Source: Sialis fuliginosa
Lineage: Eukaryota; Arthropoda; Insecta; Megaloptera; Sialidae
DNA: 64,000 bases
Assembly: GCA_961205875.1 (NCBI GenBank)
Contig: OY540812.1
Span: forward strand, 23,135,098-23,199,097
Direction of reading: 5' to 3'
The notes under the pieces were generated by a model that saw only the letters and a program-made list of their open reading frames with translations, was not told where the DNA came from and searched no databases. Below are positions 13,251-25,515 of this stretch, piece by piece; within the stretch, counting starts at the first letter, position 1, and the number at the start of each line of letters is the position of its first letter. The position numbers and the translations under genes were made by a program.

Positions 13251-13724
13251 CATTACTTTTTTTTATGATAAATTAACAACAACAAGCCTCAAAGCTTACA
13301 ATTAGTTAAACTCTGTTTTGAAGTGTATAGAAAATTTTAATGTAAATATCATTACTTCCTTTATGAAAATTAAAAAAATCTGAAAAATACAGATAACTTT
13401 ATGACGAGCCATTTGGATTATTAACATATTTATACGGTATGCATCGTTAAAAAATATTTTTATACTTATTTAGATTTATTTATTTTATAAAAAAAATGTA
13501 TGCATACTCCAAAAGTTTCACTATAAGAGAAAGAATGTACGAGTATTGCTTAATAAACAAGCTTAAAATACTATTATTTTTATTATTATACCTATAAGTA
13601 ATTAGCATCTAACTTTATATAAAACAACTTTCTATACTTACGTTAACGTAATACACACTTCATACATAATACGTGTACCATTAAAGATAATTCCAACTTA
13701 TTCAAAGGCCATTTTAACAGGATC

Positions 13725-14170
13725 AAGGATGTTCCGGAGCGGCCGTGGTGCGTCGAGACCGAAGATAGGCAAAGCGAGACAGAGGGAGGGGGTAGATACG
13801 AGTAAGCGCGTGTTCATTTATGCAGTTTATAATGAGAAAATTCAGCGAGCATTAATATTTAGGGGTAGCCACGTCTCCCGACGCCCGTTTTCACGGAAGT
13901 GTCGTCAGACTTCGCATCCCGTATGGATGAGCCGATTAAAAATTTAACTTAATAATATTTTAAGCCTAGTTTGACATCCTCGCCGGTCATATGTGGTTCA
14001 TGAATGTGTAAAGAGGCCCGGACTCATGCATATCTATGACACTGTTATAAGTTTGCCGGTGCTGTGATTGCTGTTGTTTTAATACGTATTGTTTTTGTGT
14101 GCGTGGTTAAGTAGAGGTGCTGTGGGAGATTCAGGCCCGTCGCGTCGCGCAGTGTGGCGGTTTCACAATT
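13725..14170. promoter_or_regulatory. GC-richer conserved-looking region, candidate enhancer
   Basis: Two GC-richer blocks (13725-13940 and 13990-14165) lack terminal repeats. They contain homeodomain-like words (TTTATGCAGTTTATAATGAG, GAGCGATTAAA-like) and CpG-rich stretches. A 72-codon frame begins with ATG at 13729 but has no recognisable domain and no codon bias that I can argue for. Confidence 0.3.
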
Positions 14171-15829
14171 AACTTGTGAATATTAGATTATCCTTTTTTA
14201 ATGATATAAGAATATTGTATCTCTGCGATATTTTTTTTAAAGTAGATATTAGAGATTTGAAATCGACGTGTCCGTTACTAAATTAGGAATGATGACTTCA
14301 GGTAGCTATAAAGTAGATATCACATGTATTGATGGTCTTAAATTGGAATATTTTTGCTATCTAATGTTAAATCTTACGTCTATTTAAATAAATAATATTA
14401 ATTAAGTAAACAATTAAAATTAGGAGAAAGATTATATGATGAAGCTTTATTTATAATAGGTATACAATATTTACCTCAACACATTTAATTACATATAATT
14501 ATATTAACAGATATGTATTTCAATAAAAACAAACACACCTATATACATAATTTATAATACTAAAGTGATTTGTCAATTAGAAGAAGAACTTTAAACTGGG
14601 TTGGCTTCTGCGGTAGGCTCGAGATGCAAAGACCACCACAAAACAGATTTATCAACCCCTACTGACAGTTGAAGTGTCCGTCAACTTATGCCGGGGAGGT
14701 GAGGCGTCCACATATCAGATATCACAGCATTTCATAGGATTCTGGCTCTTCGGATTGATTAGGTATATGAGCACGTATCTTCGAAGTTTTGAGTTTCTAG
14801 AGAAACTAATTATATAAATGTATGTATGTATACTTATTCTTATTTTAGTTTTGTTACAGATGATTAATATGCAATTAATATTTTGCTAATATAACGGTTT
14901 TTCCATAAAATTAAAAGAAAATAATAAAAATATTTTTTTAAAGCAATGTTCACAATATTATCAATATATAATCAATTTATATTTATTGAATAAATTGCAT
15001 TTCTACCAATGACTGAGTATTCTATTTCGCGGGGGGAACGCTCTACCTGCCCCTCCTTAATAAGAGGTGGATTTATATCTATTGTGGCCACAAGGGCTAA
15101 ACCTCCTCTCCACTTTATTAATTTGTATAAAAAAATTGTCGGTGGAGTGAAAAAGTTTAAGTTTGTACAACTAAATGATTGTTTGACTGTTTGGAACCCT
15201 TTACAAGTACCATTTTTGATTTGGAAAAATAAAAATAGGTTTAAATTCTACTGATTGATAACAGCATTTTGATAACCCACATGTCTTACTATAATTTTTT
15301 AGATTTAGCTTAACATGATGTCTTCTTGAATTTTTTTTCACATTTGGGGGAGGGGAGGGGGCATAATTTTACATGTTCAGTTAAAATTTTTAGTTCTTAC
15401 TTATACAGTTTACGATGTTTGGTGTGACCAATGTGAGATTTAATAGGATTTTTACGGAACTATAAGAAAAAAAATTGAAAAAATGAACGTTTTTGTTTTT
15501 TTTTGTTTTTTTTTGTTTCGTCTTCTTTTTTTATCTTTAAAAAAATCAATCATCGGGAGACTCTTGCAAACGCTAGATTCGATACCTGTTAAGTCTGCCA
15601 CTGCTTCCATGATTTTACATTGAAAATAAGGTTCTATCAAATAAGTTACCAAATTACAGAATAGCATACCTTAAATTGTTACCTTTTTATTTATTTTTAT
15701 ATTAGGTCAAACTTCAAATTTAACCGTATGATTTTAAAACGTATTCATGAGTTCACTATAATAGGAAATACAGAGAGTAAATATTTTAAATATCCTTACC
15801 ATAATTAAATTCTGCATTTAATATGCATT

Positions 15830-16070
15830 GACCCTAGCTGTTAATTGTAATCCCAAGGTTAAAAATCATATGAAATCCCCGCATCAATATCATGCTGGTT
15901 GTTTGGTATACACTTTTTATTCGCCATTATGATTCTAATTATTTACACTGGCTTGCAATGTGTTGAGGATCACATAACTAAGTGGCGGGCCCCTTTCTCC
16001 CCCATTGTGAGCGCGTAATGATTTAGAGCAGCTTCTGATTAGACCTTTTGTGTGCTAAAATATATGCCCA
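15830..16070. promoter_or_regulatory. GC-richer islet, candidate enhancer
   Basis: Non-repetitive sequence holds homeodomain words (TTAATTG, CTAATTAT, TAATGATTTAG) and a GC-rich core (GGCGGGCCCC). It has no reading frame and no terminal repeats. Confidence 0.22.
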
Positions 16071-16889
16071 TCAATTTCTAGTAAAAAACCTGTCGCAGAT
16101 GTTTGCTAAAAAAGAGAAGGGACTTATTAAAAATGTGGCCAGATTGATAAAGTATATATTTCATGTATTGTGCACTTGATATAAAGAGTATTGTGTACAT
16201 TTTGTCTGCACCAGTTGTTGCTGTCTATGGAATATATGTCCGGTTTATGTGCTATTATTATTATTGATAATTTAATTATTTTTTTGAATCAACATTTTTT
16301 ATAATAATTTTCTATTGGCTTTAAAAGTGATTTTTTCATATACGAGTATTTCGGCATTGATGTCTTCATAAGAGTAAAGGAATATTTTTATATTATGTTA
16401 TTATTATTATTATGAATTTGATTTTATTTTGGTGAAATCGTTTTCGTATGTGTATACATTATTGTAAGTACATACCTAGGAAAATTGGTCTATTTATGGT
16501 TTTCTTGGTAATTTATTGATGATAATTTTTCATCCAAAGATTGTGAAAGTTATCAAATACAATTTGTAATTGTTTAAAAAATATTAAAATCTATCTACCT
16601 GAGTTTCAAATAAACGAACTACAAAATCTTCGGCAAAATTGTAAATCTTCTAACAATAAGTCCATTTTAAACAATTAAGCAGACACTAACAGTACAGAAG
16701 AATTACGTGTATCATGGTATTGCTATTTTTGTGTATAAAGAGGTAATTGATTTGTTTTTTCCGACTAAACAAAATATAATTTTTACCCAATATTGAATTT
16801 AGAAGATTAACCTTTTTAGCCAACGAATTTTACATTTTTTTAAGATAAATTAAAAATATTTCTATTGAAATTATAGATCTTTGCAATGA

Positions 16890-17023
16890 CTCTTCACGTA
16901 TGGGGAGGGTTAGAATTAGTTTCTATACATTATTTAATTTATCAATTCTGATAGGAAACAAATGAAAATTATATTAATAAAAAAATTACCTCTCCCCATA
17001 TTTTTTTCTGGGTGCGCCGCTGA
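16890..17023. mobile_element. degenerate miniature element with one clear GCGCCGCTG end
   Basis: The right end CTGGGTGCGCCGCTG matches the family at 10740; the left end (TATGGGGAGGG) pairs only with the subterminal CCTCTCCCCATA, so the outer left end is decayed. Confidence 0.45.
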
Positions 17024-17369
17024 GTGATTGTATCACATATACTTTATAAAAATACATTATTTTGCTTAATTCGTGGAAATTAATTGATTAATGCAGGGCT
17101 TTAATATCATCTGAAGCAAATGATTTTTCTAACAACAAATGTTATACTCATTATTATAATATTCTAATTTTGCCAATGTTTTATTACAATACATGACTAC
17201 TTACATCTTCAGAATATTCAACGATTAAAATAATATTAATAAAACATATATAAAATCCTAAGCCTGCAAATTAACATTAAATATTATGTAATACCGATTT
17301 ACATAAAACTGTATTTAAGCATATAAATAATTAAAACTATCCTTATAAAGAGATATAAAAACTTTGCAT

Positions 17370-17540
17370 ACGGGATGAGGCACTCAATAATGCATGCAGG
17401 TATTTGCAGTAGGGTTAGGGGGCGACGCAAAGTATAACATATGGCTATCAGGAACCTACTTGTTCAACAGAATGGCAGTCACCTCCTTCACTCCCCTCGA
17501 ACGCAAACAAACGGTGTTTATAGTAAATAATGAACTCTTC
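17370..17540. promoter_or_regulatory. GC-richer islet, candidate enhancer
   Basis: Sequence between two AT-rich stretches contains AATAATGCATGCAGG, GGGGGCGACGC and AACGCAAACAAACGG (a forkhead-like word). There is no reading frame and no transposon ends. Confidence 0.22.
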
Positions 17541-18053
17541 AGAACTGCATATGTATGAGATAAAAATAAACAAATATAATATTTTACTTGGATTTGATTT
17601 TATGCTTTATCTGTTATTTTCTCGATTGATGTTCAAAATTACGTTAAAAATATAAATAATAACAGCAAAAAAAAAACAGATGATAAATAAATTCTGCATA
17701 GAATTTCACTAATCAAGTACTCAGCTAAAAAAATTTAAGATCAAAAAATGATGTATATATTATATGCTATATAAAATTTGAATGTTTATCAGAAAGTAAC
17801 TGAATATAGTGCGTTTAGAAATAGGAAAACTTCCTATTGAGCTATAAACACACTACTAAAGATATTGTAAATTTTAAAAAATAATGCACTTTTCACATTC
17901 TCTATATAAATACAAGTATGTGTACATTGTACATACATCTTTACTTTGTTCACGGAATATAGAAACTTGGTAGGTTCCGTTAAAAAATAGTATCAACACA
18001 AATAAAAATTGGGTGTTTTAAAAAAATATATTTTTATTTTTTGGTCCCATAGG

Positions 18054-18521
18054 CCTATTTTTTAGCTTTGGATCAAAAGTTTACTGTCCCAAAATTTTAG
18101 ACTCATAGATCAAACTTGTGGACTGCGCAAACCCAGTCTTTTTTCCATTTGATTAACATGCGAAAATTACTTTTTTACTTAAGAAATTTTTTTATTTATT
18201 TTAATTTCTTACAGCAGCATATCATAGAGATATTAAATTTCATACAAAAAAGATCCCTAGCGCTCAATTCATAGATCGAATATTTTTAAATATATGTTCG
18301 TTTAACCATTATCATAAAATTATTAATTATTAATTCTCTACAAAATATTGCTTTATGAAATTAAAAATTTTTTTTTTCAACGAGATTCATGCTTAAGTAA
18401 AAAAGTAATTTTTCCCATATTAATCAAATGGGAAAAAACTGGATTTGCGCCGTCCACAGGTTTGATCTATGAGTCTGAAATTTTGGGACAATTAATTTTT
18501 GATCCAAAGCTAAAACATAGG
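18054..18521. mobile_element. fold-back element with 130-bp arms
   Basis: The left arm (18054-18183) and right arm (18392-18521) are inverted copies at about 85-90 percent identity, starting with TTTTAGCTTTGGATCAAAA and ending with ACTTTTTTACTTAAG. The 200-bp centre is AT-rich. A 77-codon frame in the right arm has no support. Confidence 0.75.
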
Positions 18522-18655
18522 CTAAAATACATGTATTATATATTTTATATTGTTATGTACTTTGCAGTCAGTTTATTTTAATTTAATATGAATGTAATAG
18601 TAATAAAACATTTATTCGTAAATTAGATTTTACATTTCATTATGAGTATATGCTT

Positions 18656-18955
18656 GGCAAAGTTCACAGAAAGTTTTAATTAACGGATTTACCCGGTATT
18701 AAGTGGGTATTGTCGACAGTGCTAAATCGTCGTGGCCAGTATTGTATTATGATATTAAACTGATATTAATTATATCAAATAAAATTCTTTGGTACAAGTT
18801 TTAAAATTTATTAATTACATTATTATTAATCATAGTTAATATCAGTTTAACATCATAACACTACAGTACTCTTCCCACGATGATTTAGTATTATCGACAA
18901 TATCCACTTAAAATCGGGTCAAGTCCGTTAATTAACCATTTTTGCGAACTTTGTC
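18656..18955. mobile_element. fold-back element with about 120-bp arms
   Basis: The left arm (18656-18777) starts GGCAAAGTTC and the right arm (18840-18955) ends GAACTTTGTCC. Arms share TTAATTAACGGA and TAAACTGATATTAA in inverted order. It lies 135 bp from the previous fold-back element but is unrelated to it. Confidence 0.7.
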
Positions 18956-19319
18956 CAACAGCGATGAGCAATGCTGACATTGCCCGGGCAGTATCGACTT
19001 TGTCCTGAACATATACACGGAATTCAATGAATGTTCCTTTTTTGTTAATGATTATTATTTAAGAAAAACATCAGTCTTTACACCCTTATTCATTAAAAAT
19101 ATTAATCTATATTATATACATTTGTAGTAATAATAGCATTATTATATCCTTACGTAGAAAAAAACGACCTGATATTTTAGTTTTTACTGATATTTAATCA
19201 ATTTTAGATTATAGTAAATTCTTCTTCTTCTTCTTCATCCATTTTTGTCTGCTGGATTGGCTTTTTCAGACAGGTCTTTCGTTGTTGATTTTTAATTTGA
19301 AGTATGTGTAGTGCGTGTA

Positions 19320-19445
19320 TTCTAAGAATATATGTGTGTTAGGGAGCACAGGGATACAAGATGGAATGGGAAGTTGCTGATGGGTTATTCATAGCAGGTA
19401 CAACGAATAGGGTGGCTGGGATTATAGGAATTATGTAGAACATAT
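19320..19445. repeat. dispersed repeat shared with 2890-3035
   Basis: Similar in order and spacing to the copy at 2890. It continues with ACGAATAGGGTGGCTGGGA. A short CTT repeat lies upstream at 19220-19236. Confidence 0.5.
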
Positions 19446-19657
19446 ATAGGATTTTTATTTTATTTTGGAATTTCGTAGGACAGTAATTATGTGGGAACAG
19501 TGTTAGGTTATTTCAGATTTTCGTTACTTATATTTAAGTATACTAAAATATAAGTAATATAAGTCTTTTACAAAAGAACGTTTTTTTCTTGTCATTATAC
19601 ATATTCACAGGCAAATATTTGGACATTGGTCAACGATTAGTATACTAATATAATAAT

Positions 19658-19699
19658 GTTACTAAATATAAGTACGTATACGTACTTATATTAAGTAAC
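19658..19699. repeat. 42-bp near-perfect palindrome
   Basis: Centred at 19678/19679 (AGTACGTATACGTACT core), with only two mismatched positions per arm near the ends. It can form a cruciform. No transposon flanks seen. Confidence 0.7.
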
Positions 19700-19995
19700 A
19701 TTCATTATCAGAATCTACAGTATCTACGTATATAATAAATATATCTTACACAATACACCGTGAACGTCAGACTATATTATAACTTCCTCTGTATAAACAT
19801 ATATAAGGAGCTACACATATACATGTATAGAAAACATGCTCAAGTATAGAATGCATATACAAGTACAGCCACATATACATATACACATAGAATAGTGATG
19901 GATTGGCCAAGTAGGCTTGGGACCTGAGAAAACCTCAACAGGATCTGGCACTCGGCAGGACGCTGATTATTCCTGCAGGCTGACGGCATGCTGGG

Positions 19996-20095
19996 TATAA
20001 ATAACGCGCGCAAGAATATCATCTATACAGCGGCGGGACAGTGTTTTGTAAATACGCGCATTACTTTAAACGAGCGCTACGTAAACAAAGTAAGT
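19996..20095 (+). promoter_or_regulatory. candidate distal promoter and non-coding first exon
   Basis: TATAAATA at 19996-20003 lies in a GC-rich islet (about 19880-20095). About 30 bp downstream begins a GC-rich stretch, and a perfect donor GTAAGT follows at 20090-20095. A transcript starting near 20026 would have a first exon of roughly 60 bp without an ATG, which is a typical non-coding first exon. It is on the same strand as the COE gene and 31 kb upstream, so it could be an alternative promoter of it or belong to a non-coding RNA. There is no direct evidence linking it to a gene. Confidence 0.35.
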
Positions 20096-20109
20096 ACTAC
20101 ACTAAAAAA

Positions 20110-21584
20110 GTACATTGTTTTGGTAAATTGGGTTATTTGTGGATGTGTGGGTTAATTTTTGTTCTATGATTTTTTTTATTTAGCAAGTTTTTTAGTGTTA
20201 ATTGATAATGATGTGATCTTTAAGAGATTCTTTCATGTAATAGTTTAATTATACTTAATGTTTCAACCAAATTTTACAGTTCGTGTTGAATCAAAATAAT
20301 TACCCTGAAAATTTATAACTCAATAATTTGGTAATGTTTTCTTTTATAAAGGATGTTGAAGAATGTATGTAATGTATGTAATCAGAGATTTAGAGTGGAG
20401 TCTGAAGCTAGAGCGCGGAGCTCTGGAGCAATGTTTTTTTGCTAGGAACCGGAGTAGAACTGTTTTGATTGCTTCACTGCTACATTTTGTTGATATATGT
20501 GACAATATAAATAATAATAATTTAAGTTAAAATAAATATACATATATCAAAATTCATTTTCGTTCTTAGAAGTTAATATGTTAATTAAAATATAGCGTTT
20601 GTAGAGGGCTATAATTGACGTATGGACTTTTTATTTTATTTACTAGAGGAAATATATATCAAGAGCTAGTTGAGTCTCGCGTCTAAGTGTCCCGTACTGT
20701 ATAGGTTTTCAATCTATTCGAATTATGATAATTTGACTTTTTTTTGACGCTAGCAATGACACTAGATAACAAAAACTTTGCAATTAGATTGAAAACCAAA
20801 TTAAACAGAAAATGCAATTAGTAGACAAGATATAAACGAGTTTAAACGTAGACTAGGAAGTATTAGACCATAGCACTAAAAAACAAACTGTTTTTTATCA
20901 TTTAGTTCCTTAAAGTTAATATTCCATCAAAAAATATATCATAGCAGGTTTTGCATGCATAACGATGATATATTTTTATAAAAGCATAAAAACAATGTAA
21001 AGATTATTATACCAGATTCTATGTAGTGATTGTTTTCGTCACCAGTATTTGCATAACATCGACCGTTGATTTGAAGAACATTTTGTTTAAATAATATTAC
21101 TATATCAAAAATAATCTATTGGTTTCTTTTTGAAATTGCTATTAAAATTACCGTTGAATATTTACATATAAGCTACTTTACGTAAAAAATTATCGTTTGT
21201 GAAGCAATTTAAAAATTGGAAAATATAATAAATATATTATATATATTTTATACGTAAATAAATACTAAATTAGTTTAGTATTTACTTACTCTTAAATAAT
21301 AAACAAATGTGTCTGTATGTATGTATACTATACATACAGTTTTAATAAACTAGGAATTAGAAAATATCAACAGTGTTTTATACATTGTATTGTGGATATA
21401 AAACTTGTATCTGTATAAAAAGATCACCGCATTGCAAATTAAACTTTTGTGCAAAAACCACTAACGATTAGAAACAAAACGAATCGTGGCGTCGCGGTGC
21501 CACTGACCAGCGTCCAGACGTTGAAAAACTACATACACATACACTCACACATATACTATATACATTATACATATATATACATAT
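20110..21584. other. AT-rich non-coding stretch
   Basis: Nothing identifiable. If 20090 is a true donor, this is intron. Confidence 0.5.
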
Positions 21585-21806
21585 ATCATCAGTGCATTAT
21601 ATGTATAATATACAATATTATTAGATAATTTTTTGTAATTGTAGATCAAATAATATTTATAATAAAAATATTGATAATAAAATTATGTGAAATTTTAACA
21701 GATTTTATATGAATTTCACATAATTTTATTATAAATATTATTTGATCTACAATTACAAAAAATTATCTAATAATATTGTATATTATACATATAATGCACT
21801 GATGAT
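21585..21806. repeat. near-perfect inverted repeat, 110/95-bp arms, 17-bp loop
   Basis: The left arm 21585-21694 is the exact complement of the right arm 21712-21806, except for about 15 extra bases in the left arm. The loop is 21695-21711. Such identity over AT-rich arms implies recent origin or a sequencing/assembly fold-back. The right arm ends exactly within a CTGATGAT motif (see 21799-21827). Confidence 0.85.
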
Positions 21807-21827
21807 GGAATGATATAGATTCCGAAA
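21799..21827 (+). ncRNA. hammerhead-like core motif
   Basis: CTGATGA (21799-21805), one spacer base, GGAAT / ATTCC stem (21807-21811, 21819-21823) with a 7-base loop, then GAAA (21824-21827). This is the catalytic-core order of hammerhead ribozymes. No convincing stem III/cleavage site follows, so this copy is likely inactive. It could also simply be the 3' hairpin of a retroelement. Confidence 0.35.
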
Positions 21828-23081
21828 AAATTTAAATAAAAGCGCTACATTTGCATACATAAAAATAACAGCATTTATTTATTGACCTTTATCCCAATTT
21901 TAAAGTACTATATTACATAAGAAGAGAATGGTCATTTTCCTAAACAATGTATATATATATAGTATATGGAATAAACCTAATGTCATTTAAAATGACTCAA
22001 TGATTGCGTTTATAATTATTGAATCGCAATATGTAGTTCTTTGTTTATAATTACGTAGGTATGTGAATTAAAAATGCAGTTATAAAAAGCAAGTATACTA
22101 TTTATTCTTAAGCAGAGTTTTTGAAGTGAAAATTCTTTAGTGAGATTAGTAAATTGAGATGACCTCGATAGATTTTAAAGATAAAACGCTTAGGAGAGTG
22201 TGGATATATATGCGTGAGTAAATGTGTATAAGAGAAAGATGGATTCAAAAAAGAAGTTTCACTTCAACCGTGCGCTTATGTAGGTGAGGGTGAGGCATAC
22301 GCCATTTGTTTCACACATAGCTGTAAAATGGATTCATGTAAATTTTTTTTTTGATTGTTGAAAAATTGCTATCAAAATTACATAACAAGAAATTATTTTC
22401 GATTTACGTTCTTGCAGTTGTATTTTAATTTAACAAACTTTAGAAAAAAAGTATTGAATCAAATTGACTTGACTTAATTCAGAATAACAAGTATAATACT
22501 TGTGCATTAAAAAATAACGTTTTAAATATTAAAAAGTGTGATTAAATGGTTAGTTTACTATAGATGTCCGTACAGTCTCAGTTAAGTTACGTTTGTGTGC
22601 AAAAAAATCTCTTAATTTTTTGTATTTACACACATGTCTTAACTGACAACTGAACTGAAACTGACACTGAACGGACAACTGAACAGACTGTCTAGTTTAA
22701 CTTTAAAACACACTATTAAATGTTGTAAAAAATTAGATAAATTGAAGATAAAAACTGACCAATTTGAGATTAACTTCCGGATTGCTAGAAAAATGTTAAG
22801 CCTTATAGGAAAATGGATATACATAGATCAAAATACAAATGCTTAATATTTTATATTATTCGTTTTTTATTATTGATAAAATAAACATATTTAAATAACA
22901 CAAACAGTGGACCTTTGATAAACAACAAAATGTTAATTAATTTAAAAATCTGCATTGAATTTCTACTAACAATGTAGACTCTTTTCCTCTCCTGAATAAG
23001 TTTCGAACATCACCGGTAAAATAAATGTGGTTAATAGACAATAGATACTTGTCCGACCTTGTAAAAGGGTCCATCGAGGCG

Positions 23082-23096
23082 TGACGTCAACAGCTG
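23082..23096. promoter_or_regulatory. CRE palindrome next to an E-box in a GC-richer islet
   Basis: TGACGTCA (23082-23089) is followed one base later by CAGCTG (23091-23096), within a GC-richer stretch of about 80 bp (23050-23130) that shows no transposon ends. It is a candidate enhancer upstream of the COE gene. Confidence 0.3.
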
Positions 23097-23751
23097 GGTC
23101 TCGCACACCCTTTACATACTGTCATAGCGTGATTTATTAGTTAGTTTACCAGTTAGCAAGTGTAAACATGTGTCAGGAATCAACTATTCATTTTTCAAAT
23201 TTTTAACAATTTGTGGATTCTAATGATTTAGTCTTAAATGTATGGTTGGATTCTATGAATAGACAATTAGAAGAGGTAATTAACATCCCCACAAAATATA
23301 TAGTCGAAAAAATGAAGTTTTGATAGTTAAATTAAAATCAAAAATGACTAAAACATTTTGTCAATTATATTATAAAATAGTAATCTATAAAATTTATTTT
23401 TATATAAAATAAAATTTATATGACTTCGCTATTTGCAGCATATTCAAGAATAAATAAAATAAATTTTAAAACATAATCCAATAACAATTTGAAATTAATA
23501 TTTTGTACCAAGTCAATATGTGATAGGTATTGTTTACTAAAAATAAGATAGCAAAGCACGAACATCCGTAATGGTTAATACTTACAATTAGTTACCTTAA
23601 AAATTACAAAAAAAATATAAACACGCACTTTTTCTTTTTTTTTGTAAACTGACATTTATCTAGGAAGTATAAAATAAATAGTTACTATTTATTAAATAAA
23701 TATGTATAAAAAAATAAGAAAATGTTAATTTAATCATTTTAGCTTCAATTA

Positions 23752-23965
23752 GGACTGCATATGAGCGAGACGTGAGTTAGGTAAATCTCATTTCGTCTTA
23801 CAATTAGTCTAGAATTTTACAATTAAATATACTTGAGATAGTCTAAGCCTATTTTTAACATATTGATTTTAATAGTTAATGTTTACTAAATATTATTGAT
23901 AATCCTTTAAAATCGAGATTCTCGACGAGACTTGTGAATAAAGTTGGTATCGTTTCGGTATCGTC
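23752..23965. repeat. degenerate relative of the GGGCTGCACACGAG element
   Basis: Starts AGGACTGCATATGAGCGAGA and contains TCTCATTTCGTCTT and CTCGACGAGACTTG blocks, as in the element at 60972. No clear right end. Confidence 0.4.
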
Positions 23966-24042
23966 GTATTTGAATTCAAGTCATTCTTGTCTCCACTTGT
24001 TTCAAAATCGAGGCTAGAAAAGTCAGTGTATCCATTTATAGC

Positions 24043-24336
24043 TTAAGAGTCGATCCAGACTATCGAGCCGGTCTCGGTCCGGTCTCGCTCCAATCAAATA
24101 TAAATAAACAAACAATGAAATCATTCACACTATTGGTATCGGTCAGGTCTCGGTCCAATCTCATTTCGATATAACATAGCGCAAAGAATATTTTATTGGA
24201 GTGTGATTGAACCTGGCATGGATTGTACCGAGACTGGAGCGAGACCGGTCCGAGATCGCCCCGTGACTGGCTCGTTAATGTAAATATCATAAGATTTTAT
24301 TGGAGTGAGATCGGACCGAGACTGGATCGACCTTAA
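24043..24336. mobile_element. TTAA-flanked miniature element
   Basis: TTAA at both ends (24043-24046, 24333-24336) with inverted ends GAGTCGATCCAGAC and, inverted, GGTCGATCCAGTC. Inside are repeated GGTCTCGGTCC-type words in both orientations. TTAA duplications are typical of piggyBac-type elements; the ends themselves do not settle the class. The 76-codon frame inside is not supported. Confidence 0.6.
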
Positions 24337-24459
24337 ACGGCTCAATTTTCAATAATAATAAATATCAAAACATATGTAATATAAATAAATACTAACTATG
24401 TAAATAAAAATCTACCAAATTCTATCTTCTACATTTTTATTCTGACAGGTTCAGTTATG

Positions 24460-24570
24460 AGTTAACTCTTTTATTGTCACCCTTGTGAAAAATCACTTGT
24501 GACCGGCTTTGCGCTCCAATGAACTCACAAACGCAAACCAATTGACTTTCTAAATAATATCCCGGTTTAT
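24460..24570. promoter_or_regulatory. GC-richer islet, candidate enhancer
   Basis: A short non-repetitive block (TTTTATTGTCACCC, TCACTTGTGACC, CGCAAACCAATTG) follows a TTAA-flanked transposon. It has no coding frame. Confidence 0.2.
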
Positions 24571-25015
24571 ACGATTGAAATAAACCTGTGTCATCTGTTC
24601 TATTCAACACCATAAATTACAAATAATATGTAGTGTACTATAAACATAATATAATATATTATATGAAAATATAACACCTACACATTTTCAAGCTTTTTAT
24701 TTAAACAATTTTCTTAATAATCATTTATCCATTTCACTTTTTTGTCATTTAGGTCGAATAGAAGCAAAAAAAAAAACAATTATTATTTGTCTTGTCTGAA
24801 CATAAAAACAAATATATTCTTGACTGTTTATAAATTTTTTTGTTATTAGTTTTTTGGACTTCAATTATTTAGTAGAATCCAAGCGAAAAAAATGCGTATA
24901 TTTTCATACATTATATTCAAAACCTTTTACAATATTATAATTAGTGTGTATTTGTCTTTCACAATTTTCTAAAATATTTATAGGTAGGTACATGTAAAAT
25001 TTTATTTTTATTGAT

Positions 25016-25515
25016 ATACAGGTAAGTCATATCAGGTGGAACAAACTTGAACAGTTGATTGAGAAAAATATTTCAAGCAAAAAATTTTATATGAACATGT
25101 GTCCGGAAACTCTACGTGAGGGAACTTAGACTTTCAAATATTTTGTCTAATATTTATTTTTATTTAATATTTTGAAAACCACAATGGGTTCTCATACAGA
25201 AATTGAAATTGATACCCGTTTTAGTACTAATACGTGTTATCGATTTTCAGTATCAAACAATGATTATTTAGACCAGGGATAAATGAGGTCAGTAGATTCT
25301 TTGATTTTTATATAGTAATTTTTTATTCTTAAATTTTTTCCTTTGTTTTAATATTTTTATAAGGTCATATGACACAAAACACACAGAAATATACTTTGTT
25401 AATTTGTCATAAGATCAACCGTTTACGAGAAATACGATAGTAAATATAGTATTGCAGAATTTGACGCTTCAATTAACACAAAATAAATATATATTCTTGT
25501 TATAGGATTAAAAAT
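25016..25515. repeat. dispersed repeat family R1, internally deleted copy
   Basis: It shares the left part, TTTAATATTTTGAAAAC block and ACGTGTTATCGATTT block with the copy at 12190, but lacks the GC-rich middle. Its right part (25440-25505) is the reverse complement of 13160-13245. Confidence 0.6.
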
